Shown: piece after piece, positions 12,572 to 25,900 of the stretch | How the letters are laid out: every line of letters starts with the position of its first letter | How positions within the stretch are numbered: position 1 is the first letter of the stretch | Assembly: GCA_023053545.1 (NCBI GenBank) | Contig: JAKZAN010000004.1 | Location: forward strand, 3,410,001-3,474,000 | Reading direction: 5' to 3' | Length of the DNA: 64,000 bases | Source of the DNA: Lepidurus packardi | Taxonomy: Eukaryota; Arthropoda; Branchiopoda; Notostraca; Triopsidae | The notes under the pieces: model-generated | Seen by the model: the letters and a program-made list of their open reading frames with translations, nothing else | Told to the model about the DNA's origin: nothing | Databases searched by the model: none | Translations under genes and position numbers: made by a program

Positions 12572-15500
12572 ATGGAATCCATCTCAAAAACCATGCTACC
12601 TGAAACCTTTACTGAACCTGTTACGCCTAGTAGTAGCATAAGCGAGCTTGAAGAAGGCGAGATAGAAGATGATGAGGATGTTTTTGATGCAAACTTAAGT
12701 AAGTCAAGCCCACCAAAACTGTACTACCCATTTTCATTCTTATCAGATACATAAATCTTATTTTCCTTAGATGGTAGGCAAGCTCAAATTCAATCCAAAG
12801 TTCAGGATGGCATCGCAAATCGGGAGAATTGCGTTCCCAAAACTAAAAGCGAATCCCACGCCAGTCGAAGACGTCGAGAGAGTAGTTCCTCATGGCTTAA
12901 TTCTGAAAGAAATCTCTCACCTCATTCGAAACCTAGATGGAACCCCGTTCCTATTCACAAATCCAAATCGCGCCAATTGTCCCTATCATCTAAATCGGCT
13001 ACTCCAACCAACCGAGATCGAAAGACATCTAACAAGTCTTCTCCCAACCCTAGACCACGGTCCAGGAGATCAGGCTCTTCACCTAGCTCGAAGAAACCAA
13101 CTTCCCGCCGGAAATCCAAAACCCCAGTCAAAGGTAGTGAGTTCCTGCTTCTCTTCTTCCAACGAATTTAATCTCAAATATTGGTTATAGATGCTTCTAG
13201 GGCTCTTTCGTCAGAAAGCAGAACCCGATACCAAAGACTGCGCATGAATACTGGAGAATTTGACAAAATTAGCTCGCCAGAGTCGGTCGTTTTAGTCGAA
13301 GCGGGTCAAAATCACGGGCCAGCACACGCTTCGGCTTCTACAGTTTCCTTGTCGAGTTCAGTCAGTAGTCCAGGATTTGAAGCGCAAGGGCTGGGAGCTC
13401 TCGAGAATGATAACGAGGAAGAACTACAGCTCAAACTCGCGGCTTTACAGTCGCTCGTTGGTTCCCAGAAAATGGAAGAAGATGAAGGCGAAACAAAGAA
13501 TGTAGAGGAAAGTGAACTTGGAGAGCATCTCCCAGGCGACGAAGAAGAACTAGACGAAGACCTTTTAAGAGCTCAACTGCTGGTGGCCATGACTAGCAGG
13601 AAACGCCAGGAAATTGACTATGCCTTCGTTTTAGATTCTGAGCAAGATCCGACGCGCTCGCGATCCTCCCAATCTCGATCTCAATCGCCCTTGCATCGCT
13701 TCGGTATGACCTCTCCAGTCTCTGTAGCTTCCAGCCCCTCTTCTTTACCAGAAATAAGGTCTATACCAGTCCCTCCTCCTTCATTTCTGCACTTTCCCCC
13801 TCCTCTCCCCCCTATTCCGCATCCTTATGGCTCCTTTCAGCCTACTTCATCACCTTTCCCCGGTTTTGCTACTTTAGTGCCACCTCCGAACCACTTTCCT
13901 ATTTTCCAGCCCACTTTTGTTCCTCTGCGGCCTGAAGGACCGCCCCTTTTGAAGCCAACACTGTTTCATCCTGAACCGATTCGGTCCAACCTTATTTCAG
14001 TACCTTTGCTGAATAATTCTAGACAGATAAAACCATCACTAGTTGAGGAGAAAGTCTCATCACTAGTTGAGAAGTGTCTTTTGCCTGAGGCCGTACCACC
14101 CTCGAGCTTCCCGGTTCCCATTCCTAAACCGCAAACGAAGAAAGTTGGCTCTAAACCGCTCGCTCAAGCGCTCTTTAAGTTAGGTAAAAAAGTTTCAACG
14201 CAAACCACACCTACTACTACGGTTAATACCGTCACGAAAGGGACGTTAATGACAACGATTCCCAAACCTACGCCGTTAATTATCTCCTTAAATGGTGATA
14301 CGACGGATGAAGATGAAGATGAAATGGAAACTGGAAAAGGTTTTTCAACTCCACCGACAGCGACCGTCTCGAGTACTGACACCGATTTAGACTCACTAGT
14401 AGAGCAGTATTTGAAAGGGACAAGGGAAAAGATGGAATTGACGAAGCAAAAACAAGTCAAAGCGCCAGACACGCCCCAAGTTAGTTTTCTGTTTATTATT
14501 ATTTATTTCTTTGAGAAAGAAGATTTAGCGATGTTTTTCCTCATGCATAAAGTGAAGAAATCCAAAAGTTTGAATTGATTTTGTTGTAGTCTCAAGTTCT
14601 CGTGTTTTTCTTAAAGGCGTTGAGACATTTATCGGAATCCCAACAAGAAGAGTATCGACGATTGAAGAGGGAAATCGAGCGAAGGGAGCGTCAACAGCAG
14701 AAGCCAAAACGATCCAACAACAACAATGAAAGTTTAGCTCAGCAAATCACGAAACCTACAATATTATCTATAAAAGAAGCGCAGCGCCTTCCAGTGTCAG
14801 CAGTTCGAGTAGTTACGGCTCCACCCATTTCGTTAACTACCAACTCTTTAACAGCAGTTCCGCCACTTCCTTTGCCAACTGCTCGTACAGCTAGTATGGC
14901 TCCTCCATTGCCAACTGTTCCCATGCCTGTAGCTCCTCTGCCTCCGCTCCCTACTTCGCCCATATCTGTATGTCCACCACCTCCGTTACCAACTACACCT
15001 ATGCCTGTAGTACCTCCACCCCCTCCTTCCCCGCCAGTCAATCCCACGCCGGCGGTGACTTCACCCCCAAAGAGTTTAGTGTTGGAAGCCAAAATCATGG
15101 AGGAACAGCTGCAGAAAAGGTAGATTTAAAAAAAAAATCACTCTACTTCCGTTTAGCCTCCCTACTTTAGTTTTTATTTGTTGCTTTAGATACTAATGGT
15201 TTTTAACTATGTCCTTTTTTCGAGTAACTAACATGATATTATATTACGATATCGAAGAAAACGTCAATGTTTACACTTTTATATTTACATATTTATATTT
15301 ACGGATTTATATTTACTGGTTAATTAATTACTTTTTTGTAATTATTTTTTCATAGAGAGGAGTTCGAGAAACAAGTGGAGATAGCAGAGAAGAAAGTGGA
15401 CGAATGGATTAAAGCTCAGGAGGAATGGAAAGACGCAATGGATGAAATAAGGAAACTAAGGCAAGCTATGCTAAGGGCCCAGACCCGTAAAGAAACGCTA

Positions 15501-16568
15501 CAAGGAACACTCGATTCTTTGAGTATGGATTTGCAGGGTTTACTTGTTTCGTTGCCCAACTTGGCTTCAGATGACCCAAGTGCGGCCATAACTGATGTTG
15601 TTTCCAAGATCAAGGCAGCATTAAGTCCGTCCTCCACTCTTGAAACCGTTCTTGACACCAAGACGAAGATACAAGCTCCGCCCACCAAGCCTGATTCATC
15701 TCTTTCGAAGAGTAGTGTCACACCTCCAATCCCTCAAACGCTCAAACCTTTCAGTAGTCCATCAGTGAGCAAAGCTAACGAAACTACTCCAGAAATTGGC
15801 CAAAAAGCGCCCGAAACACCGAAACCAAGAACCAAGTTAGAAAACCCAGGATTTAGAAACGCTCGAATTCAGGAGCAAACCCACGTAGAAAATTCTACAG
15901 CCACCCAAGTGCCAAAACAGATCGTCCCAAAGCTTGACTCCCTTAACGTTACATCAATCCCGCCTGCCACATTGTTGTCTGTTTCGAATTCAAACCGTAA
16001 ACAAGCACGTCGGAAGATCTCAAGTACTAATTGTAACTCAAATCCGGGGATTCCAATCAGCCTGGCTTCCAAACGACAACGTACAAGAATATTAGAATGG
16101 AATAATCTTGATGTAATGCCTCCAAGGAAATTAGGTCAGCTCGCAAGGTACCATAAGAGTTCTTTTTGGGCTAATTCTGCTTTTTTTATTTTTGGATTTT
16201 TAGCCAGACTTCTTGCAATACCAGACACGAGTGTCAGACCGTCGTCTATATTGCCAAAGAAGATTCCTAAGCCGATTCTGCCAGAGGAACATTGGAAAGG
16301 AGAAGCAGTTTTGGGCAGTAGACAGCCTGACGAAGCCTACTGCGAAGTACTTGATTTGAGCAAGAGGTATGTCTCGCCTGTCTCTTGGAAACTGATGGAA
16401 AAGTAAGTTGAAATATCTTTATCGTTTAAGAAAAAAGTCGTATTTGGGGTAATTTTCCTCGGTTTTAGAAGCGTGGACATAGCTAAACCGCTTTGTCCCT
16501 TCTTTTTGATGGGAAACTGTTTGGACACTCGTTGCCGATACCAGCACCTGAAAGAGAATCATAGCTAG
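12572..16568 (+). CDS. ZFC3H1: ZFC3H1-like CCCH zinc-finger protein
   Basis: This is probably the arthropod ZFC3H1, the scaffold that in mammals joins MTR4 in the PAXT connection, which delivers polyadenylated nuclear RNA to the exosome. Seven exons: 12572-12698, about 12771-13133, 13191-14479, 14617-15120, 15356-16149, 16208-16366 and 16469-16568. The N-terminus carries the acidic signature ISELEEGEIEDDEDVFD, then an SR-rich exon, acidic EEELQLKLAALQSL, proline-rich runs, LIISLNGDTTDEDED, then LSESQQEEYRRLKREIERRE and a long coiled coil (about 15360-15540). A single CCCH finger C-X7-C-X4-C-X3-H (CPFFLMGNCLDTRCRYQH) sits 7 residues from the stop. The vertebrate protein goes on with a long C-terminal helical repeat region; this one stops right after the finger. 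An upstream in-frame ATG at 12545 would add nine residues. The identification rests on domain order and short motifs. Confidence 0.7.
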
Positions 16569-17248
16569 CAGGTTAATATTTCCCCTGGAGCAACGGAATT
16601 CCTTTCCCGTTTCGTTCATGAATTTCTTTTGTTTTTACCTAATTTTTATTTATTTTTTTGTTTTACTATTTTCATTGTTGTTACGTTTCTGTTTATTTTA
16701 TGGTTTCTCTTGATTTTTTGGCCAGAGTCTGTTGAGGAGAATGGATTTCTTTTTTTATTTTTCGCAGGTATGCAAGTGAATCGACGGAATGCTGTGGATC
16801 TTACAAAGGAACATGGATTGGTTTTTCGTAGCTTTTGGGCTGGGGAAAAAGTGGTGACCAAATGAAAGTAACACGTGAGTATAGTATGCTTTCAGGTTAT
16901 TAGTCCCTTCTTGCGAGGGATACCTATTAAGGTGAAGAGAAAAAAAGGGGAGGGAAAGAAACGGAAAAAAATGGATAGACTGTCGTAGTGTGATGAATAT
17001 AATGGATTTGCGGTTTTGTGATCTGCGTTTCTTTTCCGATCAAGCTTTCGATTGTGATGGGAACAACTCCGATGTCGATTATCGAAACGAAAGTGAAATT
17101 ATATTAGTGCTCCGTTGATCTACTTGGTGGACGACGAAGCCTTCGGATTATACATCCATACTGTGAGATAAATCGTAAAAAGGGAATTTGTTTTGTATAG
17201 TTTTGACCAGATTTGCTAATACAGAAAGTGTATTGTTCAATTGTGCTT
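16569..17248. other. Convergent 3' flanks of ZFC3H1 and TTLL1
   Basis: A 680-bp tail-to-tail interval. Several ag/gt sites (for example TTTTCGCAG|GTATGC at 16768) could belong to 3' UTR splicing, but no coding continuation of the zinc-finger gene was found in frame. Confidence 0.5.
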
Positions 17249-18879
<1,631 letters not shown>

Positions 18880-19145
18880 TTAAAGCCTAGTTTTTAGACC
18901 AAGTTAACCCTCTTTTCCGCGCATTATTTCAAATATCGATCAAACAAGCAACAGATTTGCGGTTCGCTATCATTATTTTCTTTCGAACCCAGTTCAGTTC
19001 CTTGTAGTAACGTTGTTTCACCTTTTCTCCGGCGTCGTTTGTTTCACGCGTGGGTATCACGGTTTTCGTTGCTTAAGAGAATTAGTAATTGAAAGGAAAT
19101 AAGAAGTACACAAATAGCGGGAATTAGAAGAATTAAAAGTAAAAA
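18880..19145. promoter_or_regulatory. Bidirectional TTLL1/API5 promoter
   Basis: The two start codons are 266 bp apart in head-to-head orientation. No TATA box was seen near either side. The middle part (about 18960-19060) is richer in G and C, with TTTCACGCGTGGGTATC and CGGCGTCG. A shared core promoter is the simplest reading. Confidence 0.7.
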
Positions 19146-21326
19146 ATGGACAACGTGGATAAGCTGTACGATTATTATAATTTGCTCACTGAAGCGAAAG
19201 ATGAAGTACAGAAGGTAAGAAGGCGTATATTTTTGCAAGGGTCAATCAGACTACTTTTGCTTGTAACTTAATCAAATTTATTTTTCTATTTTTTAGCACG
19301 AGAAGGAATATCAAGAGATCTTAAATGCTGCTAAAGGTGAAGCAAAAGAGAAACAGTTGGCTTCTCAATTTATTGTTCGCTTCTTGAAGCACTTTCCCCA
19401 TTTGGTTGGAAAAGCCATTGACGCTTTACTGGACTTATGCGAAGATGACGACGTCGCTGTAAGACTAAGATTTCTATAAATGGAAATTAAGACTAATTAT
19501 TTTTTCCTCTTAGATTCGTAAACAAGCTATTAAAGACCTTCCCGCCATTTGCCGCGAAGATAAATCACACGTTCCCAAAATCGCCGATATTTTGGCCCAA
19601 ATCTTGGCTTCTGATGATCCTAACGAGTTAATTATCGTTCATACGTCACTAATGAATCTATTCAGCCTAGATGCACGTGGTAAATATATTGTTTTTCCCT
19701 TTTTTAGCCTTTTCAATTATATTTACATCCAAAGCTAATCTTTGTTTTATTCCGTTTCAAAGGTGCCTTGGCAGGGATATTTTCTCAGATCAAGAGTGGA
19801 GATGAGGTTTTACGCGAACGGGGCTTGAAACTTCTAGCTACCAAGCTGAAGACTGTGAGCCCGACGGTTTTTAACAAGGACGTGAAGGATGTTTTAGCCG
19901 TAGAATGCAAGAACCTGCTTTCCGTAATTTATCTTAATTTCAAAATAGCTCTATTTTAACATGTCTTCATTTTAAGGATGTTACCGCCGAAGAGTTCGTG
20001 TTGATAATAAGCCTGTTGGCTCTAACAGGCTTAACAACGACTATTACTGGACAGCAACAACTGGTGGATATTGTTGCCGAGCAGTGCACTTTAGACCAAC
20101 CGTTAACAGCGGCAGAACCAGAAGCGTTGGACCGTTTGATTCTGTGTTTGAAACACACTTTGCATTACTTTTCTGTAAACTTCCACTCCCTTTTCGAAAC
20201 CTTGGTTTTTAATTGCGCTGTGTGACTTATTTCATTTTAGAACCAAGTGAAGTCTACCAAATTCGTTAACTACATTTGCCAACATGTTTTGCCCAATCTA
20301 AATGAATTGACAGTGGGAGAAAAATCCGAGCAAGTAAAATTGGAAATTTTTAAAATCTTGGCGGAGCTCAGTCGCCATGCAGGAACCTTGGAGAAACCCA
20401 CTGAAGGTGTTGAAGCTTGCTACACCACTTTATTGGTATGATTTACTCGGGAGTTTTGATGTTTCGAAGTTACTCTACTTTAATGTATTATTCTTTTTTG
20501 CAGGAGTATATGCCCTTACCACCACCGGAGGAGACAAATGGTGTTTCTGAAGACCCCAAATTAGAGTTCACATATGTCGAGTGTCTAATGTACGTGTTTC
20601 ATCAGTTAGCAAAGCAGTGTCCAGAGTTTTTAACAGAAAATGCTGATCGTTTGAAAGATTTTCGCCTTAGGTAAGAAAACTACCGCAAAAACTTCATAAA
20701 CTAAAATCCATCTTATTTTTGTAGACTACAATTCTTTGCACGAGGTTCGCAAGGTTATATGAAGAAATTAAGGGAGGCTTTGCAAGGAAAAAGTGGGGAT
20801 CAGTTGAATAGCGACGAGAACAAAGTGAAAGTGATGGGTTTGAAGACAACATCCAATATCAACGCCTTAATCAAGGATTTGTTCCATAATCCGCCATCTT
20901 ACAAAGCCACAGTGACTCTATCTTTCCAACAAGCCATAAAAGTAAATTCATCTAAACTGGATCTTTTGTATTTGAGATTTAATAATGTTCTTTACTTCCG
21001 TAGAAGGCTGGAGTTAAATCTGTCGAGGCTAGTAGGAATGTTGAAGCTGCCAACAGCAAACGTCACGCCCCCATCACATTCGGAGAAGGAGGAGAAGCCA
21101 AAAAGCAAGTGAAAGGCAAATGGGAACCTTATAATATCCCCAGTGGAAAGTATAGCAGCAATTTTCAGGGATATCAAGGTAAATAACAACGTTACGGATA
21201 CTGAAAAGGGAAAGTAGTTTCAATGTATATTGTTTAGAGGGACAGCCCAGGAGGGGAGGATTTCGGGGAAGGAGCGGATTCAGGGGAGGGAGGGGCTTTC
21301 GTCGAGGAGGCCGTGGGCAGTACTAA
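19146..21326 (+). CDS. API5: Apoptosis inhibitor 5
   Basis: Nuclear helical-repeat protein (HEAT and ARM-like) that blocks E2F1-driven apoptosis in animals and binds RNA-export and chromatin partners. Exons join in frame from MDNVDKLYDYYNLLTEAKDE through LASQFIVRFLKHFPHL, IRKQAIKDLPAICREDKSHV, LGLIS-type helices (VLIISLLALTGL), FVNYICQHVLPNLNEL and YVECLMYVFHQLAKQCPEFL. The C-terminus is KWEPYNIPSGKYSSNFQGYQ followed by an RGG-box (GGFRGRSGFRGGRGFRRGG) ending in GRGQY. The first exon is 23 codons and its ATG follows an A run (aaaaaATGG). Length and order match the full family protein. The arginine-glycine tail suggests RNA binding and arginine methylation (inference). Confidence 0.95.
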
Positions 21327-22800
21327 ATGGTTTGGAAGATGGAAGAATGTACCTTCATTGAAACGATGATAGTCGACTGTGTCATTTATGCGGATGTGAA
21401 GACGTTTTGGTATTTCATGCATGTATTTGGATGCATTTTCATGAGAACGAGGGCGGATGATAAACTCAAGACAGAGCTGGTGGGCTTCGTTTTCGTGCCA
21501 GTGATCAGCTAAAGAACAGCAGAAAGTGGAAATATTTTCTTTCTTTGTAGTTTTGACCAAAGTCTCGAACCTTTTTATCCTTCAAACACCCTTCCCCACC
21601 CAGTTTTGCGGCACAATTGAAAATAATGGTTTGGTTTCTTTTATATTTTTATTGTTTTTTTTTTGTAGGACGTGGACCAAGGTTTTGCGAAGGATTTCCT
21701 TGCTGTATCTGCTAAACATAATTTCCTTTTAGTTAGATGTGTGATCACCGTACTACTCTCCTGGAGTTAAGACGTCGTCAAATCAATTCTTTTTCACCCA
21801 TTCTTTAGGTTCGTTTGACGAGAAGAAAATTGGCGAGTCTGGATGACCGGCGGTATTAATTTAGTTAATCAATGATTTATTCCTTTTTTTAGAGCGGTCC
21901 GTCTTCGACAGTTATTAACAAGCTTGGTTGTGTCGCAAAGACCTGGGTTTCCTTTCTTGTCCCCTTTTCCCTTCTACCTTACCTGATTTTTCAGAGCGTT
22001 TACAAAATACAGCTATTTCTCGGCGACGGATTAATAAAAAAAAAGGAGTTTCTTGAGAGTGGGTTCAGAACAAGTCGTTTGCAATTCTAGTTTTTGTGTA
22101 CTTTTGTATGTGGTTTTCGAGACAATAGAAATTTGGGAGTAAGAAACTCTTGTGTTTAAGTAGCTTCCTTTGTATGGAAAATTTACGCTTATTGAACAGG
22201 GCCTTACCCAGGATTTCGGTTCGGGGGCGGTAGTATGTGGATATCGTTACAGAGAAAAAAATTCCGGGGGGGGGAGAGGGGGTAAACGCCTCCTGGTTAT
22301 TTAGTTCATTTACTTTTTAATTGTATTTATTGAAATTATTTGTACAACATAATTTAACCCGTAAATTTATAGTTAGAAGTACTACTTTTTGAGTTGGAAA
22401 GATGTTGTTGTTCTGAATGTAATCTATGGTATATTTCGCTATTTAATGTGTTTTCTGAAGAGTAAATGGACCTAATTTGAAAGAACCAACGCAATCTAAT
22501 TAGCAAAATTTAAAGTTGGCGCCAACATCTTTGTGGAAATAAGCCGATGCCTACCCAGGCGCCCTCCAGCGAGTTTAGTTTTCTTCAAGGTAGGGGGAAG
22601 TCGATAGTAGCGCCATCGAACGAACGCTCCGTGTCATTCGCCAAGTTGAAAGAAGCGCATCAAAGCCAAGCTCCATCAAAACAAGCAGTGTTTTCTTGAG
22701 TTCTACGGGAGTGACGCACTTTTCGTTCAGGTATTTTAATTCTTAATGTATTGGGGAAATTTTCCAAAAGTGTAGTTTGCATGGACGACGTAAATTAAGT
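21327..22800. other. API5 3' flank and PDS5 5' flank
   Basis: No coding gene supported. AATAAA near 22032 is a possible API5 poly(A) signal. The stretch 22196-22300 (CAGGGCCTTACCCAGG start, with runs of G) looks like a degraded transposon end, but no matching second end was found. Probable PDS5 transcription starts lie between about 22600 and 22730, followed by a 5' UTR intron ending at ccgatag near 22962. Confidence 0.4.
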
Positions 22801-22841
22801 GAGATTTTAGCCTTGGAAATATCTGACCGCCAGCCTGGGGC

Positions 22842-22853
22842 CAAGATGGCGGC
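22842..22853 (+). promoter_or_regulatory. YY1/Pho-type site
   Basis: CAAGATGGCGGC is the classical strong YY1 (Drosophila Pleiohomeotic) element. It lies 130 bp upstream of the PDS5 start region, in the promoter or first intron, a common place for housekeeping genes. Binding is inferred from sequence only. Confidence 0.5.
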
Positions 22854-22973
22854 GAGTGCCATCTCTTGCAAGGCGTTCGTTGTGTAGACTGTGCAGAAGA
22901 TTTTATAGGACGCGGTTTCTATGAGTTTTGTAATAAAAATTTGTTGTTATTTTTTTCCGATAGTTTTAGAGGC

Positions 22974-22982
22974 ATGACTTGA
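22974..22982 (+). promoter_or_regulatory. Two-codon upstream ORF before PDS5
   Basis: ATG ACT TGA is followed by GCC and then the PDS5 start ATGG, so the uORF stop ends only three bases before the main start. A scanning ribosome would meet the uORF first. The main ATG has the stronger context (GCCATGG). Leaky scanning or very short-range reinitiation would be needed for PDS5 translation. Confidence 0.55.
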
Positions 22983-22985
22983 GCC

Positions 22986-25900
22986 ATGGCGGACAGTACA
23001 GACGCCACAAACATTACCTATCCTTCCGGTTGCAAGGAAGTGAGCGAAGAGTTGGGTGCAGATGAGTTAATTCGCCGATTGAAAGTACTTGAAAACTCCT
23101 CATCATACAGTAATAATACCTTATACATTCCTTTTGTAGAATTTAGCCCAGACGTTCCAGTCTATGGGACAGGATGATAATGCGTACCAGGAATACATCC
23201 CCTTGGCGTTGCATTTAGCTAGCGAATATTTCCTAACACATCCTTCCAGAGATGTTCAGCTGCTTATTGCATGCTGTATTGCAGACATTTTAAGAGTTTA
23301 CGCTCCTGAAGCTCCTTATTCAGACCCAGAGCAAGTGAAAGTAAGCTTTCGAGTCCAACTTTCTCTTAAAAGAAATATTTTTTCATTTATTTTTGGGTAT
23401 TAGACTATCTTTATGTTCCTCATTCGCCAGTTGGAAGGCTTAAAAGATCCCAAGGACCCCGCGTTTAAACGCTACTTCTATTTGTTAGAAAATTTGGCCT
23501 ATGTCAAGTCCTTTAACATGTGTTTTGACTTGGAACAAGCCCAAGAAATTTTCTGCAGTTTGTTCAGCCTCATTTTTCGCATCGTCAAGTAAATTGTATA
23601 TTTTCTGTGCATACAAAAGTAATGACTTGTTTTCCTCTCTGTTCAGTGACGAGCATTCAGGCAAAGTGAAAAATTTTATGCTGGATATTCTAACACCGAT
23701 TGTACAAGAATCCGATAATTTATCTAATGAGTTGCTTAACATCATTCTGATGAACTTTGTGGAACCCAACAAGTCACAAAAGAAGAACGCCTTTTCTTTA
23801 GCTCGGGAATTGGTGGTTAAGTGCAGCGATACTATTGAAACTTACATCCAATCGGTATAAACCTACAAAACTTTCATTGGAAGAATGTTCTAATTCGGTT
23901 TTGGGCAGTTTTTTAACCAAGTGTTGGTGCTTGGCAAAGATGATCGTACCTATCCCATTGCTCGTAAAGTTTACGAGTTGATTTACGAACTCAACCACAT
24001 TTGCTCGTCGGTTCTCATCGCTGTGTTACCCCAGTTGGAGTTTAAACTCAAAAGCGCAGACGAAACAGAGCGAATGAATGCTGTTTCACTACTCGCTCGG
24101 ATGTTTTCTGAAAAAGAGTCCAGTTTAGCCTCCCAACATCGACCCTTATGGATAGCCTTTCTGGGAAGGTAGTATTCGTTTCCCTTTTTTCTCTGCAATG
24201 GATTTTTAACACTCTCTCTTACGATAGCTTTTTTAATCGCCTCCTTTAGGTTTAATGACATTTCTGTCAACATTCGCACGAAATGCGTTCAGTACTCGAT
24301 GCACTTTTTACTGAACCATCCAGAGTTGAGAGCGGATATTACGGAAACCCTAAAGCTTCGCCAACACGATGGAGATGAAGGCGTTCGCTACGAAGTGGTC
24401 ATGGCCATTGTTACGACCGCCAAACGCGACTTTTCAGTTGTGTCTGACTCGGAAGATCTGTTAAATTTCGTCAAAGAGAGAACTTTGGACAAAAAAGTAC
24501 GTTTTTCTTTGAAGTACTCCTATTTTTCGAGCTTTCTTTTGCTATTTTAATGTTTGGTGTAGTTCAAAATCCGTAAAGAAGCCATGTGCGGATTAGCTCA
24601 CATCTATAAAAAGCATTTGAGCAGCGCTGACGTACCTGAACCTACCAGGAAAGCCTGTCAGTGGATCAAAGACAAAATCCTACACGGCTATTACATGACT
24701 GGGTTGGAAGACAGGTATTCGGTCAATCTTTTAAAAGATTATGAAAGAAATATGTTTTTTTTTTCTTGTTTCGCAACATTAGATTACTGGTGGAAAGGCT
24801 TCTTAATACATGTTTAGTGCCCTGGCAGTTGGCTCCGGATATAAGAATGAAGAAGCTGTACTATTTGTTTGGTACCATTGATGATAACGCCAACAAAGCC
24901 TTTATTGAATTGCAGAAAAGCCAAATGGCGTAAGTTCACGACATAATTTAATTGTAATAAAACCTTATACACTATTCTTTAAATTTTGTTTAGGGTTCGG
25001 AAAAACGTAGCCGATATGGTAGAGCTTTATAGCGGCAGTTTGAGTTCAGAAGAACGCGAAAAGGAATTAATTCCGCGTATCAACTTATTAGCGAAATTTC
25101 TGCCTGATCCAATCAAAGCGTCTGAGTTTATCCACAAATTTGCGAATCACCTCAGCCAAGATCGGACGCTCTTACGTTTGCTAGAAACAGTCGTAGACCC
25201 CGAAGTAGCTTGCAAAGACTGTGCGGATGCTATGGTAATTCAGTAGTCTAGATTTGTTCTTAAATTAAGTGTAGGTCATGTGTTATGCTATTTTCAATTT
25301 TTCTTAATAATTTCTTTTTTTTTTGCGTTAGACTGCTTTGTTGAAGAAATTGGGCCAACCAGTAATGACTAACTTGTACCACAGCACTATCAAAGCGTTG
25401 CTAGAGCGAGCTTGCTCAGTTTTGGTGGATAAAGATGCTATTCAGGTATTGAAGGCTATCGTTTTAAAATTAAACCTAATTTAAATTGCTGAATTCATAG
25501 ATCTTGATGGGTTATGTGGAGGATTGCATTCAGCGTGGGAGAGTGGCGGAAGATATCGGTGTTGATTCCATCACAGCTGGCGAAAAGGGCCTACGTCTCT
25601 TATTCGTGCGTTGAACTCTAGAAATTTGATGGAGTTTTTGGCATTTAAAATGTGCATTTTCTTCATTTAGGTATTGTCTTTCGCATTTCCGGCATGCTTT
25701 ATGACAGAAGAAGTCCTTAAGAAGCTGGTTTCCTTCTTGGATACTGAGGATGAGACCATTCCTCCCTTGGTGCTCCCTATTCTCACTTTCGCTGGCAAAT
25801 ACAGGCCTATCGGTTGGTTAAGATATTCAAAATTTAGTTAGCTAAACTTAATTTTGAAATTTACGTATATTTTACTTAGGTGACGCGTTTCCAGATGTGG

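Noticed and set aside
14739-15098. Minus-strand glycine-rich open frame of 119 codons
   Set aside because: It is the shadow of the proline-rich exon of the ZFC3H1-like gene; GG/CC repeats keep the opposite strand open.
22196-22300. Second hAT-type MITE
   Set aside because: The start CAGGGCCTTACCC is suggestive, but no complementary end and no target duplication were found.
23177-23177. Apparent premature stop in PDS5
   Set aside because: An intron with gtactt donor and tgtag acceptor restores the family sequence (ELIRRLK joined to [11 protein letters not shown]) before this point.
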